A stretch of 64,000 nt of DNA from DAOUKH01 sp965219875 (GTDB lineage Bacteria; Chloroflexota; Dehalococcoidia; SHYB01): positions 1,178,001 to 1,242,000 of the forward strand of contig CBDCOW010000001.1 in the NCBI GenBank assembly GCA_965219875.1, written 5' to 3'. Within the stretch, counting starts at the first letter, position 1; every line of letters starts with the position of its first letter. Below the pieces are notes generated by a model. That model searched no databases. It worked only from the letters and a program-made list of their open reading frames with translations, and was not told the origin of the DNA. The translations under genes and the position numbers were made by a program. Below are positions 34,077 to 42,475 of this stretch, piece after piece.

Positions 34077-34889
34077 GTGGGTCAGAAAGTACACCCCATC
34101 GGCTTCCGCCTCGGCGCGGTGAAGGACTGGCAGGCGAAGTGGTTTGCCGCCAAGCCGGCCCAGTTCCGCGAGCTTCTCGGCGAGGATATCCGGTTCCGCC
34201 GGGACATCTGGAAGCGCTATCCCGACGCGGGCATCTCGCATGTGGAGATCGAGCGCGGCGCTCATGAGGTGGTGGTGACGATCCACACCGCCCGCCCCGG
34301 CATCGTCATTGGACGAGGCGGGCAGCGCGTCGAAGAGATCAGGAAAGAACTCGAAACGGCGAGCGGCAAGCGCGTGCGCATCAACATTGTCGAGGTGCGG
34401 CAGCCCGAGCTCGACGCCTACCTCGTGGCGCGGAACGTCGCCGACCAGATAGAGCGCCGCCTCTCCTACCGCCGCGCGATCAAGCAGGCGGCGAGCCGCA
34501 CCATGCAGGCGGGCGCCAAGGGTATCAAGATCAACATCGGGGGACGCCTCGGCGGCGCCGAGATCGCCCGTAAGGACAAGGAGATGGAGGGGCAGGTCCC
34601 GCTCCATACGATCCGCGCCGACATCGACTTCGGAATCGCCGAGGCCGCGACCACGATGGGTCGCATCGGCGTGAAAGTCTGGATCAACCGCGGCGAGATT
34701 CTGCCCGAGATCCGCCAACCCGAGGCCGACCTCGAAGATGAGGGCCTCGGCGCGCTGGAGCTCAAGGAGCCCGTCGCCGTCCCCGCGACCCCTGCCGGGG
34801 AAGAGGCGCCCGCGGAGGCACCCGCTGCGGAGGCACCCGCCGCGGATCCCGCCCCCGCCGCTGAAGAGAAGACCGATGCTGCAACCTAA
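34077..34889 (+). CDS. rpsC: 30S ribosomal protein S3 with acidic C-terminal tail
   Basis: Forms part of the mRNA entry tunnel. The GTG at 34077, two bases after the rplV stop, gives MGQKVHPIGFRLGAVKDW, the normal start. The KH domain motif GIVIGRGGQRVEEIRKEL and the RTMQAGAKGIKINIGGRLGGAE segment are present. Residues after about 212 form a tail of some 55 residues rich in Ala, Pro and Glu. The end overlaps rplP by 14 bases. Confidence 0.95.
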   Translation: MGQKVHPIGFRLGAVKDWQAKWFAAKPAQFRELLGEDIRFRRDIWKRYPDAGISHVEIERGAHEVVVTIHTARPGIVIGRGGQRVEEIRKELETASGKRVRINIVEVRQPELDAYLVARNVADQIERRLSYRRAIKQAASRTMQAGAKGIKINIGGRLGGAEIARKDKEMEGQVPLHTIRADIDFGIAEAATTMGRIGVKVWINRGEILPEIRQPEADLEDEGLGALELKEPVAVPATPAGEEAPAEAPAAEAPAADPAPAAEEKTDAAT

Positions 34890-35304
34890 GCGAGTCAAAT
34901 ACCGCAAGGCGCACCGCGGCAAGATGCGTGGGACGGCCCACTCCGGCGCCACGCTGGCCTTCGGCGACGTCGGCCTGAAGGCCATGGAGTCGCATTGGAT
35001 CACCGCGCGCCAGATCGAGGCAGCGCGGCGCGCCATCACCCACCACGTGAAGCGCGGCGGGGACGTGATCATCCGCATCTTCCCCGATAAGCCCGTCACC
35101 TCGAAGCCGCTGGAAGTGCGGCAGGGCGGCGGCAAGGGCGCGGTCGATCATTGGGTCGCCAGGGTGCGGCGCGGCAAGATGATGATGGAGCTCGCCGGTG
35201 TGCGCGAAGATGTCGCCGTCGAGGCGATGCGCAAGGCCGGCGCGAAGCTCCCAATCAAGACCAGAATCGTCTCCCGCGCCGAGCAGCACGGAGCGGTGGG
35301 GTAA
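34876..35304 (+). CDS. rplP: 50S ribosomal protein L16
   Basis: Binds near the A-site tRNA elbow and helps organise the peptidyl transferase region. The ATG at 34876 gives 142 residues, starting MLQPKRVKYRKAHRGKMRG. The longer upstream frame overlaps rpsC in another frame and is not family-like. IRIFPDKPVTSKPLEVRQGG and KGAVDHWVARVRRG are conserved. Confidence 0.95.
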   Translation: MLQPKRVKYRKAHRGKMRGTAHSGATLAFGDVGLKAMESHWITARQIEAARRAITHHVKRGGDVIIRIFPDKPVTSKPLEVRQGGGKGAVDHWVARVRRGKMMMELAGVREDVAVEAMRKAGAKLPIKTRIVSRAEQHGAVG

Positions 35305-35308
35305 GGCG

Positions 35309-35518
35309 ATGCGTATCGAAGAGGTTAGACAGCTCAACACCGAGGCGCTTCGGGAAGAGTTGGAGAACGCCCGCAAGGAGTTGTTCAACCTGCGCTTCCA
35401 GAAGGCGACACAGCAACTTTCAGACAGCAATGCGATTCGCAACACTCGGCGCACCGTGGCGCGGGCGATGACCGTGCTCCGCGAGCGCGAGTTGGCCGAC
35501 GAGGCGCCGCAAGGATAG
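35309..35518 (+). CDS. rpmC: 50S ribosomal protein L29
   Basis: Small helical-hairpin protein next to the tunnel exit. The ATG at 35309, four bases after the rplP stop, gives 69 residues: MRIEEVRQLNTEALREEL, then ELFNLRFQKATQQLSDSNAI and a basic end. This is the expected length. Confidence 0.93.
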   Translation: MRIEEVRQLNTEALREELENARKELFNLRFQKATQQLSDSNAIRNTRRTVARAMTVLRERELADEAPQG

Positions 35519-35520
35519 AT

Positions 35521-36630
35521 ATGGAGAAACAGCGAGGCAGACGCAAGGTGCGTATCGGCGCCGTGATCAGCGACAAGATGGACAAGACCCGCGTGGTCGC
35601 CGTCCCCTGGTCGCAGCGGCACCGGATCTATAAACGCGCCATCCGGCGGCTCAGCAAGTTCAAGGTGCACGACGAAGAGAACGCCACCCGCATGGGCGAC
35701 CAGGTCCGCATCATCGAGACGCGGCCACTTTCCAAGGATAAGCGGTGGCGCATCGTCGAGATACTGGTCCGCGGCGAGCAGGTGGATGTCGCACCCGAAG
35801 AGATCGATGCCACCCTTGTGGAGGAGATGGAACAACTCCCCAAGACCGCCGCCGCGACCGTTGTGGCGGAGGCTGTGGTGGAAGAGCCGGACGAGACTCC
35901 GGTGATGGAGGAAGCACCGGCTGAGGCCGACGAGCCCGCCGCTGAGCCGGAGGCTGAGGCCCCGGTAGCGGAGGAAGCGGCCGCCGAGGAAGCCGAAGAG
36001 CCCGCCGTTGAGCCGGAGGCTGAGGCCCCGGTAGCGGAGGAAGCGGTAGCCGAGGAAGCCGACGAGCCCGCTGATGAGCCGGAGGCTGAGGCCCCGGTAG
36101 CGGAGGAAGCGGCCGCCGAGGAAGCCGACGAGCCCGCTGACGAGCCGGAGGCTGAGGCCCCGGTAGCGGAGGAAGCGTCTGCCGAGGAAGCCGACGAGCC
36201 CGCCGCTGAGCCGGAGGCTGAGGCCCCGGTAGCGGAGGAAGCGGCCGCCGAGGAAGCCGAGGAGCCCGCTGACGAGCCGGAGGCTGAGGCCCCGGTAGCG
36301 GAGGAAGCGGTCGCCGAGGAAGCCGAGGAGCCTGCTGATGAGCCGGAGGCTGAGGCCCCGGTAGCGGAGGAAGCGGTCGCCGAGGAAGCCGACGAGCCCG
36401 CCGATGAGCCGGAGGCCGAGGCCCCGGTAGCGGAGGAAGCGGCCGCCGACGAAGCCGAGGAGCCTGCTGATGAGCCGGAGGCTGAGGCCCCGGTAGCGGA
36501 GGAAGCGGCTGCCGACGAAGCCGACGAGCCCGCCGATGAGCCGGAGGCTGAGGCCGACGCCGAGGTGACCGAGGAGCCCGCTCCCGAAGCCGCGGAGAGC
36601 AAGGACGATGAGAAGGGCGGCGCCGCATGA
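35521..36630 (+). CDS. rpsQ: 30S ribosomal protein S17 with giant repetitive acidic tail
   Basis: Residues 1-85 are an ordinary S17 OB-fold (GRRKVRIGAVISDKMDKTRV, HRIYKRAIRRLSKFKVHDEE, GDQVRIIETRPLSKDKRW). The protein then continues to residue 369, against the usual 80-90. Residues 141-338 are nine 22-residue repeats of the pattern EPEAEAPVAEEA plus AEEADEPADE-type linkers, built of Glu, Ala, Pro, Val and Asp. A short lysine-containing end follows. The frame is open throughout, and the stop overlaps the rplN start as ATGA, so the tail is translated. Its net charge is very negative and it is probably disordered. Role unknown. Confidence 0.93.
   Translation: MEKQRGRRKVRIGAVISDKMDKTRVVAVPWSQRHRIYKRAIRRLSKFKVHDEENATRMGDQVRIIETRPLSKDKRWRIVEILVRGEQVDVAPEEIDATLVEEMEQLPKTAAATVVAEAVVEEPDETPVMEEAPAEADEPAAEPEAEAPVAEEAAAEEAEEPAVEPEAEAPVAEEAVAEEADEPADEPEAEAPVAEEAAAEEADEPADEPEAEAPVAEEASAEEADEPAAEPEAEAPVAEEAAAEEAEEPADEPEAEAPVAEEAVAEEAEEPADEPEAEAPVAEEAVAEEADEPADEPEAEAPVAEEAAADEAEEPADEPEAEAPVAEEAAADEADEPADEPEAEADAEVTEEPAPEAAESKDDEKGGAA
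35941..36564 (+). repeat. 66-base coding tandem repeat in rpsQ
   Basis: Nine direct units with an exact 66-base period, starting at 35941, 36007, 36073 and so on to 36534, with a partial tenth. Units differ by a few bases, some silent and some giving the A/V/S and D/E swaps in the protein. An open frame on the opposite strand across this region is only a by-product of the repeat. Confidence 0.92.
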
Positions 36631-36995
36631 TCCAGAAAGAGAGCCGTCTCCGCGTCGCCGATAACTCCGGCGCGCGCGAAGTGCAGTGCATCAATATCCC
36701 CGGCGGCACCGGACGGCGCTATGCCCGGGTGGGCGACATCATCGTTTGCTCGGTGAAGGAGGCGCAGCCCGCCGCCGCCGTCAAGAAGGGCGAAATCGTC
36801 CGTGCCGTGGTGGTCCGGACGTCGAAGCCGGTGCGACGGCCCGACGGTTCCCAGATACGGTTCGACGACAACGCCGCGGTCATCCTTCGCGACGCATCGA
36901 ACCCGCAGGGCACCCGCATCTTCGGCCCCGTGGCCCGCGAGCTTCGTGAGCACAACTTCATGAAGATCATCTCTCTCGCGCCCGAAGTTCTCTAG
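36627..36995 (+). CDS. rplN: 50S ribosomal protein L14
   Basis: Interface protein that bridges to 16S rRNA. The 122 residues contain MIQKESRLRVADNSGAREVQ, the VVVRTSKPVRRPDGS loop and GTRIFGPVARELRE, all highly conserved. ATGA overlap with the end of rpsQ. Confidence 0.97.
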   Translation: MIQKESRLRVADNSGAREVQCINIPGGTGRRYARVGDIIVCSVKEAQPAAAVKKGEIVRAVVVRTSKPVRRPDGSQIRFDDNAAVILRDASNPQGTRIFGPVARELREHNFMKIISLAPEVL

Positions 36996-36999
36996 TGAT

Positions 37000-37332
37000 A
37001 TGAAACTCAAACGAAACGATAACGTCATCGTGGTCCGGGGCAAGTACCGCGGCAAGCAGGGCCGCGTCATGAGCGTGGACCGCAAGCACGATCGCCTGGT
37101 GGTCGATGGCGTCAACATCATCAAGAAGCACGTGCGGCCCAGCCCCACGGTGCGGCAAGCGGGTATCGTTGAGATGCCAGGCTCGATCGATGCATCCAAG
37201 GTCAAGCTCCTCTGCCCCGCATGCTCGAAGGCGGGGCGGCTCGCCATCCGCATCATCAAGTTCGGCGAGGGCGGCGAGGAACGGCGGCGTAAGATGCGCG
37301 TCTGCAAGGCGTGCAACCAAGAGATCGAATAG
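37000..37332 (+). CDS. rplX: 50S ribosomal protein L24, zinc-ribbon form
   Basis: Early-assembly protein at the tunnel exit. The 110 residues have the KOW motif DNVIVVRGKYRGKQGRV and GVNIIKKHVRPS. A C-terminal zinc-ribbon-like pair, CPAC and CKAC, is present, as in many non-proteobacterial L24 proteins. Confidence 0.95.
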   Translation: MKLKRNDNVIVVRGKYRGKQGRVMSVDRKHDRLVVDGVNIIKKHVRPSPTVRQAGIVEMPGSIDASKVKLLCPACSKAGRLAIRIIKFGEGGEERRRKMRVCKACNQEIE

Positions 37333-37340
37333 GGAACGAT

Positions 37341-38087
37341 ATGGTGGCGGAAGAAGAGAACAAGACAGACGAGCCGGCGGCCAAAGCGAAGGCCAAGGCC
37401 CGCCCCGCGAAGGCGAAAGCCGCCGCGTCGAAGAAGGGCGCGGGGAAGGCCCGTCCTAAGGCGGGGAAGGCCGCGGCTGCGAAGGCGGCGGCTACGAACG
37501 GCGCGCAAGCGGCGCCGGTGGGCTACGTCCCCCGCCTGACCGTGCGTTACCGCGAGGAGATCGTCCCCGCGCTGCGCACCGAGTTCTCCCTCTCCAGCAT
37601 CATGCAGGCGCCCCGCGTCCAGAAGGTGGTGGTGAACATCGGCCTCGGCGAGGCGCTCACCAACCCCAAAGCCCTCGAGGCCGCGCAGCGCGACCTTTCC
37701 ATCATCACCGGCCAGCAGCCGGTCACCACCAAGGCCAAGAAATCGGTTGCCGCGTTCAAGATCCGCGAAGGCATGACCATCGGTATGATGGTGACGATGC
37801 GCGGGGCGCGGATGTACGAGTTCCTCGACCGGCTGATCAACGTGGCGCTTCCCCGGATACGCGACTTCCGCGGCGCGCCCAGCCACGGCTTCGACGGCCG
37901 CGGCAACTACTCCATCGGCTTCCGCGAACAGACCGTCTTTCCCGAGATCGACTTCAATAGCATCGACCGGCTGCGCGGGTTCCAGATTACGATCGTCACC
38001 AGCGCTCCCAATGACGAACAGGCGAGATCCCTGCTGAACCATTTGGGCTTCGCCTTCGCCCGGGAGACCGAAGAGGCGTTCGCCTAG
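37341..38087 (+). CDS. rplE: 50S ribosomal protein L5 with basic N-terminal extension
   Basis: Central protuberance protein that binds 5S rRNA. The ATG at 37341 follows the rplX stop by eight bases; the upstream ATG at 37311 would lie inside rplX. The first 58 or so residues are a lysine/alanine-rich extension (EEENKTDEPAAKAKAKARPA, then further KA-rich stretches). The L5 core follows: YVPRLTVRYREEIVPAL, VVVNIGLGEAL, PVTTKAKKSVAAFKIREG and FPEIDFNSIDR. L5 is usually about 180 residues; this is 248. Confidence 0.95.
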   Translation: MVAEEENKTDEPAAKAKAKARPAKAKAAASKKGAGKARPKAGKAAAAKAAATNGAQAAPVGYVPRLTVRYREEIVPALRTEFSLSSIMQAPRVQKVVVNIGLGEALTNPKALEAAQRDLSIITGQQPVTTKAKKSVAAFKIREGMTIGMMVTMRGARMYEFLDRLINVALPRIRDFRGAPSHGFDGRGNYSIGFREQTVFPEIDFNSIDRLRGFQITIVTSAPNDEQARSLLNHLGFAFARETEEAFA

Positions 38088-38115
38088 CGCGCCCTCGAAG
38101 AGCACGGAGGAATCG

Positions 38116-38301
38116 TTGGCCAAGAAAGGCAAGATCGAGAAGTGGAAGCGGCCCGCCAAGTTCGGGGTGCAGGCACATAACCGCTGCAATCGCTGCGGCC
38201 GGCCCCGCGCCTACATCCGCATGTTCGGGCTCTGCCGCATCTGCTTCCGCGAGCTGGCCCTGCGCGGCGAGATTCCCGGCGTGCGCAAAGCAAGCTGGTA
38301 G
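38116..38301 (+). CDS. rpsZ: 30S ribosomal protein S14, zinc-binding type Z
   Basis: Small head protein, 61 residues, with four cysteines (Cys24, Cys27, Cys40, Cys43) in NRCNRCGRPRAYIRMFGLCR, which bind zinc. TTG start with a GGAGG site. The short zinc form is the only S14 seen here. Confidence 0.95.
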   Translation: MAKKGKIEKWKRPAKFGVQAHNRCNRCGRPRAYIRMFGLCRICFRELALRGEIPGVRKASW

Positions 38302-38346
38302 AATGAACCCCGGACAGACCAAACCTGATAAGGCAGTAGTTGAACT

Positions 38347-38742
38347 GTGAATACCGACCCAATCGCCGACCTGCTCACCCGCGTCCGTAACGCCTCCTCG
38401 GCGGGGCATTCGTCTGTAGTGGCGCCGTACTCCAAACTGAAGGAGTCGATCTGCGGCATCCTCAAAGAGGAAGGCTTTATCCGCGACTTCGCGCCGCAGA
38501 AGAGCGGCACGCAGCGTCAACTCAAGATCTACCTCATCTATGGTGAGAAGAGCACGCCCGCAATCACCGGCGTGCAGCGCGTCAGCAAGCCGTCGCTGCG
38601 TATCTATTCAGGCCACAACGAGATTCCCCGCGTCTACGGCGGGCTCGGCACGACGATCGTCTCGACCCCCAAGGGCATCATGACCGGCCGGCGCGCCTGG
38701 CACGAGAAGGTCGGCGGCGAAGTGCTCTGCGTCGTCTGGTAA
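38347..38742 (+). CDS. rpsH: 30S ribosomal protein S8
   Basis: Primary 16S rRNA-binding protein and, in some bacteria, a translational repressor of the spc operon. The 131 residues contain DPIADLLTRVRNA, RVSKPSLRIYSGHNEIPRV and the IVSTPKGIMTGRRAW signature. GTG start. Confidence 0.96.
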   Translation: MNTDPIADLLTRVRNASSAGHSSVVAPYSKLKESICGILKEEGFIRDFAPQKSGTQRQLKIYLIYGEKSTPAITGVQRVSKPSLRIYSGHNEIPRVYGGLGTTIVSTPKGIMTGRRAWHEKVGGEVLCVVW

Positions 38743-38757
38743 ACAGGACCAAACGCC

Positions 38758-39300
38758 ATGTCACGAGTAGGTAAATTGCCCGTCCCCATCCCCGCCGGCG
38801 TCGACGTCGAAGTCGACGGCGCGGTGGTCAAGGCCAAGGGTCCCAAGGGCGAGCTGTCCCGGGAGTTCAGCGGCCTCATCGTCATCGAGCGGCGCGACGG
38901 CACGATTGTCGTGACGCGGAAGAGTGACGAGAAAGAGGCCCGCTCGCTGCACGGCCTCACGAGGTCGCTCATCAACAACATGGTCGTCGGGGTGAGCGAG
39001 GGCTACCAACGCTCGCTCGACATCGTCGGCGTCGGCTACCGCGCGACGCAGCAGGGGGCCGGCATTCAACTCCAGGTGGGCCTGAGCCATCAGGTGCACG
39101 TGAAGCCGCTTCCCGGCATCGAGCTCGAAGTCGAAGGACAGACGCGGATCCACGTCCGCGGCGCGGAGAAAGAGATCGTGGGACTGGTGGCGGCGAAGAT
39201 CCGCAAGCTGCGTCCCCCCGACCCCTACAAGGGCAAGGGAATCCGGTACGCGGGCGAGAGCGTGAAGTTGAAGCCGGGCAAGGGCGGCAAGAAACTCTAG
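38758..39300 (+). CDS. rplF: 50S ribosomal protein L6
   Basis: Binds near the sarcin-ricin loop. The 180 residues form two duplicated domains, with MSRVGKLPVPIPAGVDV, HGLTRSLINNMVVGVSEGY and the C-terminal signature RPPDPYKGKGIRYAGE. ATG with the expected opening. Confidence 0.97.
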   Translation: MSRVGKLPVPIPAGVDVEVDGAVVKAKGPKGELSREFSGLIVIERRDGTIVVTRKSDEKEARSLHGLTRSLINNMVVGVSEGYQRSLDIVGVGYRATQQGAGIQLQVGLSHQVHVKPLPGIELEVEGQTRIHVRGAEKEIVGLVAAKIRKLRPPDPYKGKGIRYAGESVKLKPGKGGKKL

Positions 39301-39349
39301 CCGCGAAGCTATCTAACCGAGAGAAGAACGGACGAAGGACGAGAGGATC

Positions 39350-39715
39350 ATGGCACAACGGGCGAGGACGGCGGCAAGGGCGAGATTCGTACGCCACCGG
39401 CGTTTGCGGAAACGGGTCCGTGGCGTCACGGAGCGTCCGCGGCTGGCCGTGTTTCGCAGCCTCAACCATATCTACGCCCAAGTGATCGACGACACTCGCG
39501 GGGCGACCGTCGCCGCCGCGTCCACACTCGAAGCACCGCTGCGGGGCGCGCCGGGACGTAAGCTCGACCGGGCCACCCAAGTCGGCGAACTCGTCGCGAA
39601 GCGCGCCGCCGAGGCCGGCGTCGAGCGGGTCGTCTTCGACCGCGGCGGCTTTCGCTATCACGGCAGGGTGCGCGCCCTCGCCGAGGCGGCGCGAAAAGGG
39701 GGCCTGGTCTTTTGA
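39350..39715 (+). CDS. rplR: 50S ribosomal protein L18
   Basis: 5S rRNA-binding protein of 121 residues. Contains RLRKRVRGVTERPRLAVFRS, NHIYAQVIDDTRGATVAAAS and the FDRGGFRYHGRVRALAEAAR end. Its stop overlaps the TTG at the rpsE start. Confidence 0.96.
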   Translation: MAQRARTAARARFVRHRRLRKRVRGVTERPRLAVFRSLNHIYAQVIDDTRGATVAAASTLEAPLRGAPGRKLDRATQVGELVAKRAAEAGVERVVFDRGGFRYHGRVRALAEAARKGGLVF

Positions 39716-40482
39716 CAATGCAACGAAGGGACCGCACCAGCGAGCTGGCCGCCATGGGCTTGCAGGAGCGCGTCGTCAGCATCAAACGCGTCGCCAAGGT
39801 GGTCAAGGGCGGGCGCAATTTCAGTTTCAACGCGATGGTCGTCGTCGGTGATGGCTCGGGCTCGGTGGGGATCGGGCTGGGCAAGGCCGGCGAGGTCCCC
39901 GAGGCGGTGCGAAAAGGCACGACGATCGCCCGCAAGAATATGGTCAAACTCTCGCTCAAGGGCAGCACCATCCCCCACGAGCGCGTCATGAAGTACTGCG
40001 CGACGAAGATCGTGCTCAAGCCCGCCGCGCCCGGTACGGGCGTGATCGCCGGCGCCGGCGTGCGCGCCGTCGCCCAGGCCGCGGGCATCCGCGACCTCCT
40101 GAGCAAGGTGCTCGGCTCCCGCAATCCCATCAACGTCGTCAAGGCGACGTTCATGGCGCTGGACGAAATGCGCCTGCCCGAGGACGCCGTGGCGGCGCGC
40201 AAACAACTCGCCGCCGAGCAGTTGGCGTCGCCGCCTCCGGAACCCCGCTCGCCCCGGCCGGCTCGGCCCGCTCAGCGCCGCCCCCGTGAGGAACGCGAGC
40301 CGCGTGACCGCGACCGAGGCCGCGACCGCGACCGCGACCGCGAGCCCCGCAGTGCCGTCGGCGCGGCCTTCGCCAGTGCGCGGGCTGCTGCGGCGCCTCC
40401 TCCGGCTGCTGCGGCGCGTCCCCCGGCTCCAGCGCCGCCTCCCCCGGCTGCCCCGCCGCCGGCCCCCGGCTCCAGCGCATAG
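39712..40482 (+). CDS. rpsE: 30S ribosomal protein S5 with proline/arginine-rich tail
   Basis: Small-subunit protein that affects decoding fidelity. The start could be the TTG at 39712 (AGGGGG nine bases upstream, TTGA overlap with rplR) or the ATG two codons later. The core has VVSIKRVAKVVKGGRNFSF, GVGLGKAGEVPEAVRKG-like sequence and GSRNPINVVKATFMAL. After about residue 165 comes a tail of some 90 residues: a basic stretch with repeated Arg-Asp pairs, then an alanine/proline-rich end. Usual length is 160-175. Confidence 0.95.
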   Translation: MTMQRRDRTSELAAMGLQERVVSIKRVAKVVKGGRNFSFNAMVVVGDGSGSVGIGLGKAGEVPEAVRKGTTIARKNMVKLSLKGSTIPHERVMKYCATKIVLKPAAPGTGVIAGAGVRAVAQAAGIRDLLSKVLGSRNPINVVKATFMALDEMRLPEDAVAARKQLAAEQLASPPPEPRSPRPARPAQRRPREEREPRDRDRGRDRDRDREPRSAVGAAFASARAAAAPPPAAAARPPAPAPPPPAAPPPAPGSSA

Positions 40483-40491
40483 AGGCGAGAC

Positions 40492-40671
40492 ATGGCCAAG
40501 CTCCGTATTACCTTAGTCAAAAGCCCCATCGGTTACGAGAGAGACCAGGGCGCCACCGTCAAGGCGCTGGGGCTCCGTCGCATACGGCATGCCGTGGAGA
40601 AAGAGGACAACCCCTCGGTACGCGGCATGGTCCAGAAAATACGCCACCTGGTAAAAGTTGATCCGCTATGA
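40492..40671 (+). CDS. rpmD: 50S ribosomal protein L30
   Basis: Short 59-residue protein: MAKLRITLVKSPIGYERDQ at the start, then VKALGLRRIRHAV and the VRGMVQKIRHLVKVD end, which are diagnostic. It lies between rpsE and rplO, and its TGA overlaps the rplO ATG. Confidence 0.95.
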   Translation: MAKLRITLVKSPIGYERDQGATVKALGLRRIRHAVEKEDNPSVRGMVQKIRHLVKVDPL

Positions 40672-41135
40672 GAGAACACGAGCTCAAACGACCCGCCATC
40701 GGCAAGCCGGCGAAGCGCCTCGGCCGCGGCCTCGGCAGCGGCAAGGGGACCTACGCCGGTAAAGGCTCGAAGGGCCAGAAGGCCCGCGCCGGTGTCCGTA
40801 TCCGCCCCGGGTTCGAGGGTGGCCAGCTTCCCTTTGTGAAACGCATGCCGCATCAACGCGGCTTTCGCAACCCCTTCCGGGTCGAGTACCAAGTGGTCAA
40901 CGTCGCCGACCTCGAACGGTTCGATGACGGTGCCGTCGTGACACCCGAGGCGCTCATCGCCAGAGGGCTGGTGCGGAATCTCAAGACACCGGTCAAGATC
41001 CTGGGTACCGGCGAGCTCACCAAGGCGCTCGAGGTGAGCGCGAACAAATTCTCCGATTCGGCGAAGCAGAAGATCGAAGCGGCCAAGGGCAAGGTCGAGG
41101 TGATCGGTGCAGCAACAGCAGGCCCAGCCGAGTAG
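40668..41135 (+). CDS. rplO: 50S ribosomal protein L15
   Basis: Late-assembly 50S protein, 155 residues. The glycine-rich start (RLGRGLGSGKGTYAGKGSKG) and GFEGGQLPFVKRMPHQRGF are typical. It starts within the end of rpmD and its end overlaps the secY start by 29 bases. Confidence 0.95.
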   Translation: MREHELKRPAIGKPAKRLGRGLGSGKGTYAGKGSKGQKARAGVRIRPGFEGGQLPFVKRMPHQRGFRNPFRVEYQVVNVADLERFDDGAVVTPEALIARGLVRNLKTPVKILGTGELTKALEVSANKFSDSAKQKIEAAKGKVEVIGAATAGPAE

Positions 41136-42435
41136 CGTTCGCTTCCTCTCGGCGATCGGGGACGCGTTCCGCCAACCCGATCTGCGCTTCAAGCTCCTCT
41201 TCACGCTGGGGATGCTGGTCGTGTTTCGCTTTGTCGCCAACGTCCCCGTGCCTGGCGTCGACGCCGCCGAGCTCGACCGCGTCTTCCAAGACGACCAACT
41301 GCTCGGCTTCCTCGACGTCTTCAGCGGCGGTGCGCTCCGCAACCTCAGCATCGCCTCGATGGGCGTCTACCCCTATATCACCGCGTCGATCATCATGCAG
41401 CTCCTCGTGCCCGTCATCCCCCGCCTGCAGGCGATCGCCAAGGAAGGCGAATACGGGCGCCAGAAGATCAGCCAGTACACCCACTGGCTCACCGTTCCGC
41501 TGGCCTTCGCTCAGGGCTACGGCCAGTTACTGCTGCTCCAACGCCAGGGCGTCATCCAGGGCATCGGCTTCACCAGTGAAGATAGCCTGGCCACCTTTGC
41601 CATGCTGTCCTCGTTGGTCGCGGGAACGATGTTCCTCGTTTGGCTCGGCGAGCTCATCACCGAGAAGGGCATCGGCAACGGCATCTCGCTGATCATCTTC
41701 GGCGGCATTGTGGCCAGTCTGCCGACGATCTCGCAGCAGCTCCTCGATGCGGAAGGGGTGACGAGCGGCGTGGTGCTGCTCGTGATCGCGGCCATCGCCA
41801 TCGTCTACGCCATCGTGGTCGTGACCGAAGGCCAACGCCGAATCCCGGTGCAGTACGGGCGGAGCCTCTTCCGCGGCGGGCGGATGTACCGCCAGGCCGG
41901 ATCGTCCTATATCCCGCTGCGGGTGAACTCGGCGGGCATGATCCCGCTCATCTTCGCCTTCTCGATCATGATCTTCCCTTCGATCGTCGCCAGCTACTTC
42001 GTCGGCGTGGGCAGCGAGGGCCTCTCCAGCTTCGCGCGGTCGGTGCAAGACCTGTTCTCGCCCACCGGCGTCCTCTACTGGCTGCTGACGTTCCTCCTCG
42101 TGGTGGCGTTCACCTTCTTCTATACGCTGGTCATCTTCCAGCAGCAGAACCTGGCGGAGAACTTGCAGAAGAACGGCGGCTTCGTGCCGGGCATCCGCCC
42201 CGGCCGGCCGACGGAGGAGTATCTGAACCGCGTGATCGTCCGGATTACCACCGGCGGCGCGCTCTTCCTTGGCCTCGTCGCCATCTTGCCCTTCTTCGCC
42301 CGTGGGCTCGTGGGCATCAGCCAGCTCGGACTCAGCGCCGCCGCCCTCCTCATCGTGGTCGGCGTCTCGCTCGACACCATGCGTCAACTCGAGGCGCAGT
42401 TGATGATGCGGCGGTACGAGGGCTTCATCCGATGA
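41107..42435 (+). CDS. secY: protein translocase subunit SecY
   Basis: Pore-forming subunit of the Sec translocon, with ten predicted transmembrane helices over 442 residues. Motifs include VPVPGVDAAELDRVF in the plug region, SIASMGVYPYITASIIMQLL, GNGISLIIFGGI and NLQKNGGFVPGIRPG. The GTG at 41107 lies inside rplO; no better later start is seen before the first helix. Placed between rplO and adk as in many Gram-positive-type spc operons. Confidence 0.96.
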   Translation: MQQQQAQPSSVRFLSAIGDAFRQPDLRFKLLFTLGMLVVFRFVANVPVPGVDAAELDRVFQDDQLLGFLDVFSGGALRNLSIASMGVYPYITASIIMQLLVPVIPRLQAIAKEGEYGRQKISQYTHWLTVPLAFAQGYGQLLLLQRQGVIQGIGFTSEDSLATFAMLSSLVAGTMFLVWLGELITEKGIGNGISLIIFGGIVASLPTISQQLLDAEGVTSGVVLLVIAAIAIVYAIVVVTEGQRRIPVQYGRSLFRGGRMYRQAGSSYIPLRVNSAGMIPLIFAFSIMIFPSIVASYFVGVGSEGLSSFARSVQDLFSPTGVLYWLLTFLLVVAFTFFYTLVIFQQQNLAENLQKNGGFVPGIRPGRPTEEYLNRVIVRITTGGALFLGLVAILPFFARGLVGISQLGLSAAALLIVVGVSLDTMRQLEAQLMMRRYEGFIR

Positions 42436-42475
42436 CCGCGCCGCGAACATACGGCTTGATCATAGAGGACTCCTC

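Noticed and set aside
35628..38189. 853-residue open frame on the minus strand opposite rpsQ-rplE
   Set aside because: It is the antisense shadow of the acidic 66-base repeats and of high-GC ribosomal genes; its product is a serine/alanine repeat with no family features.
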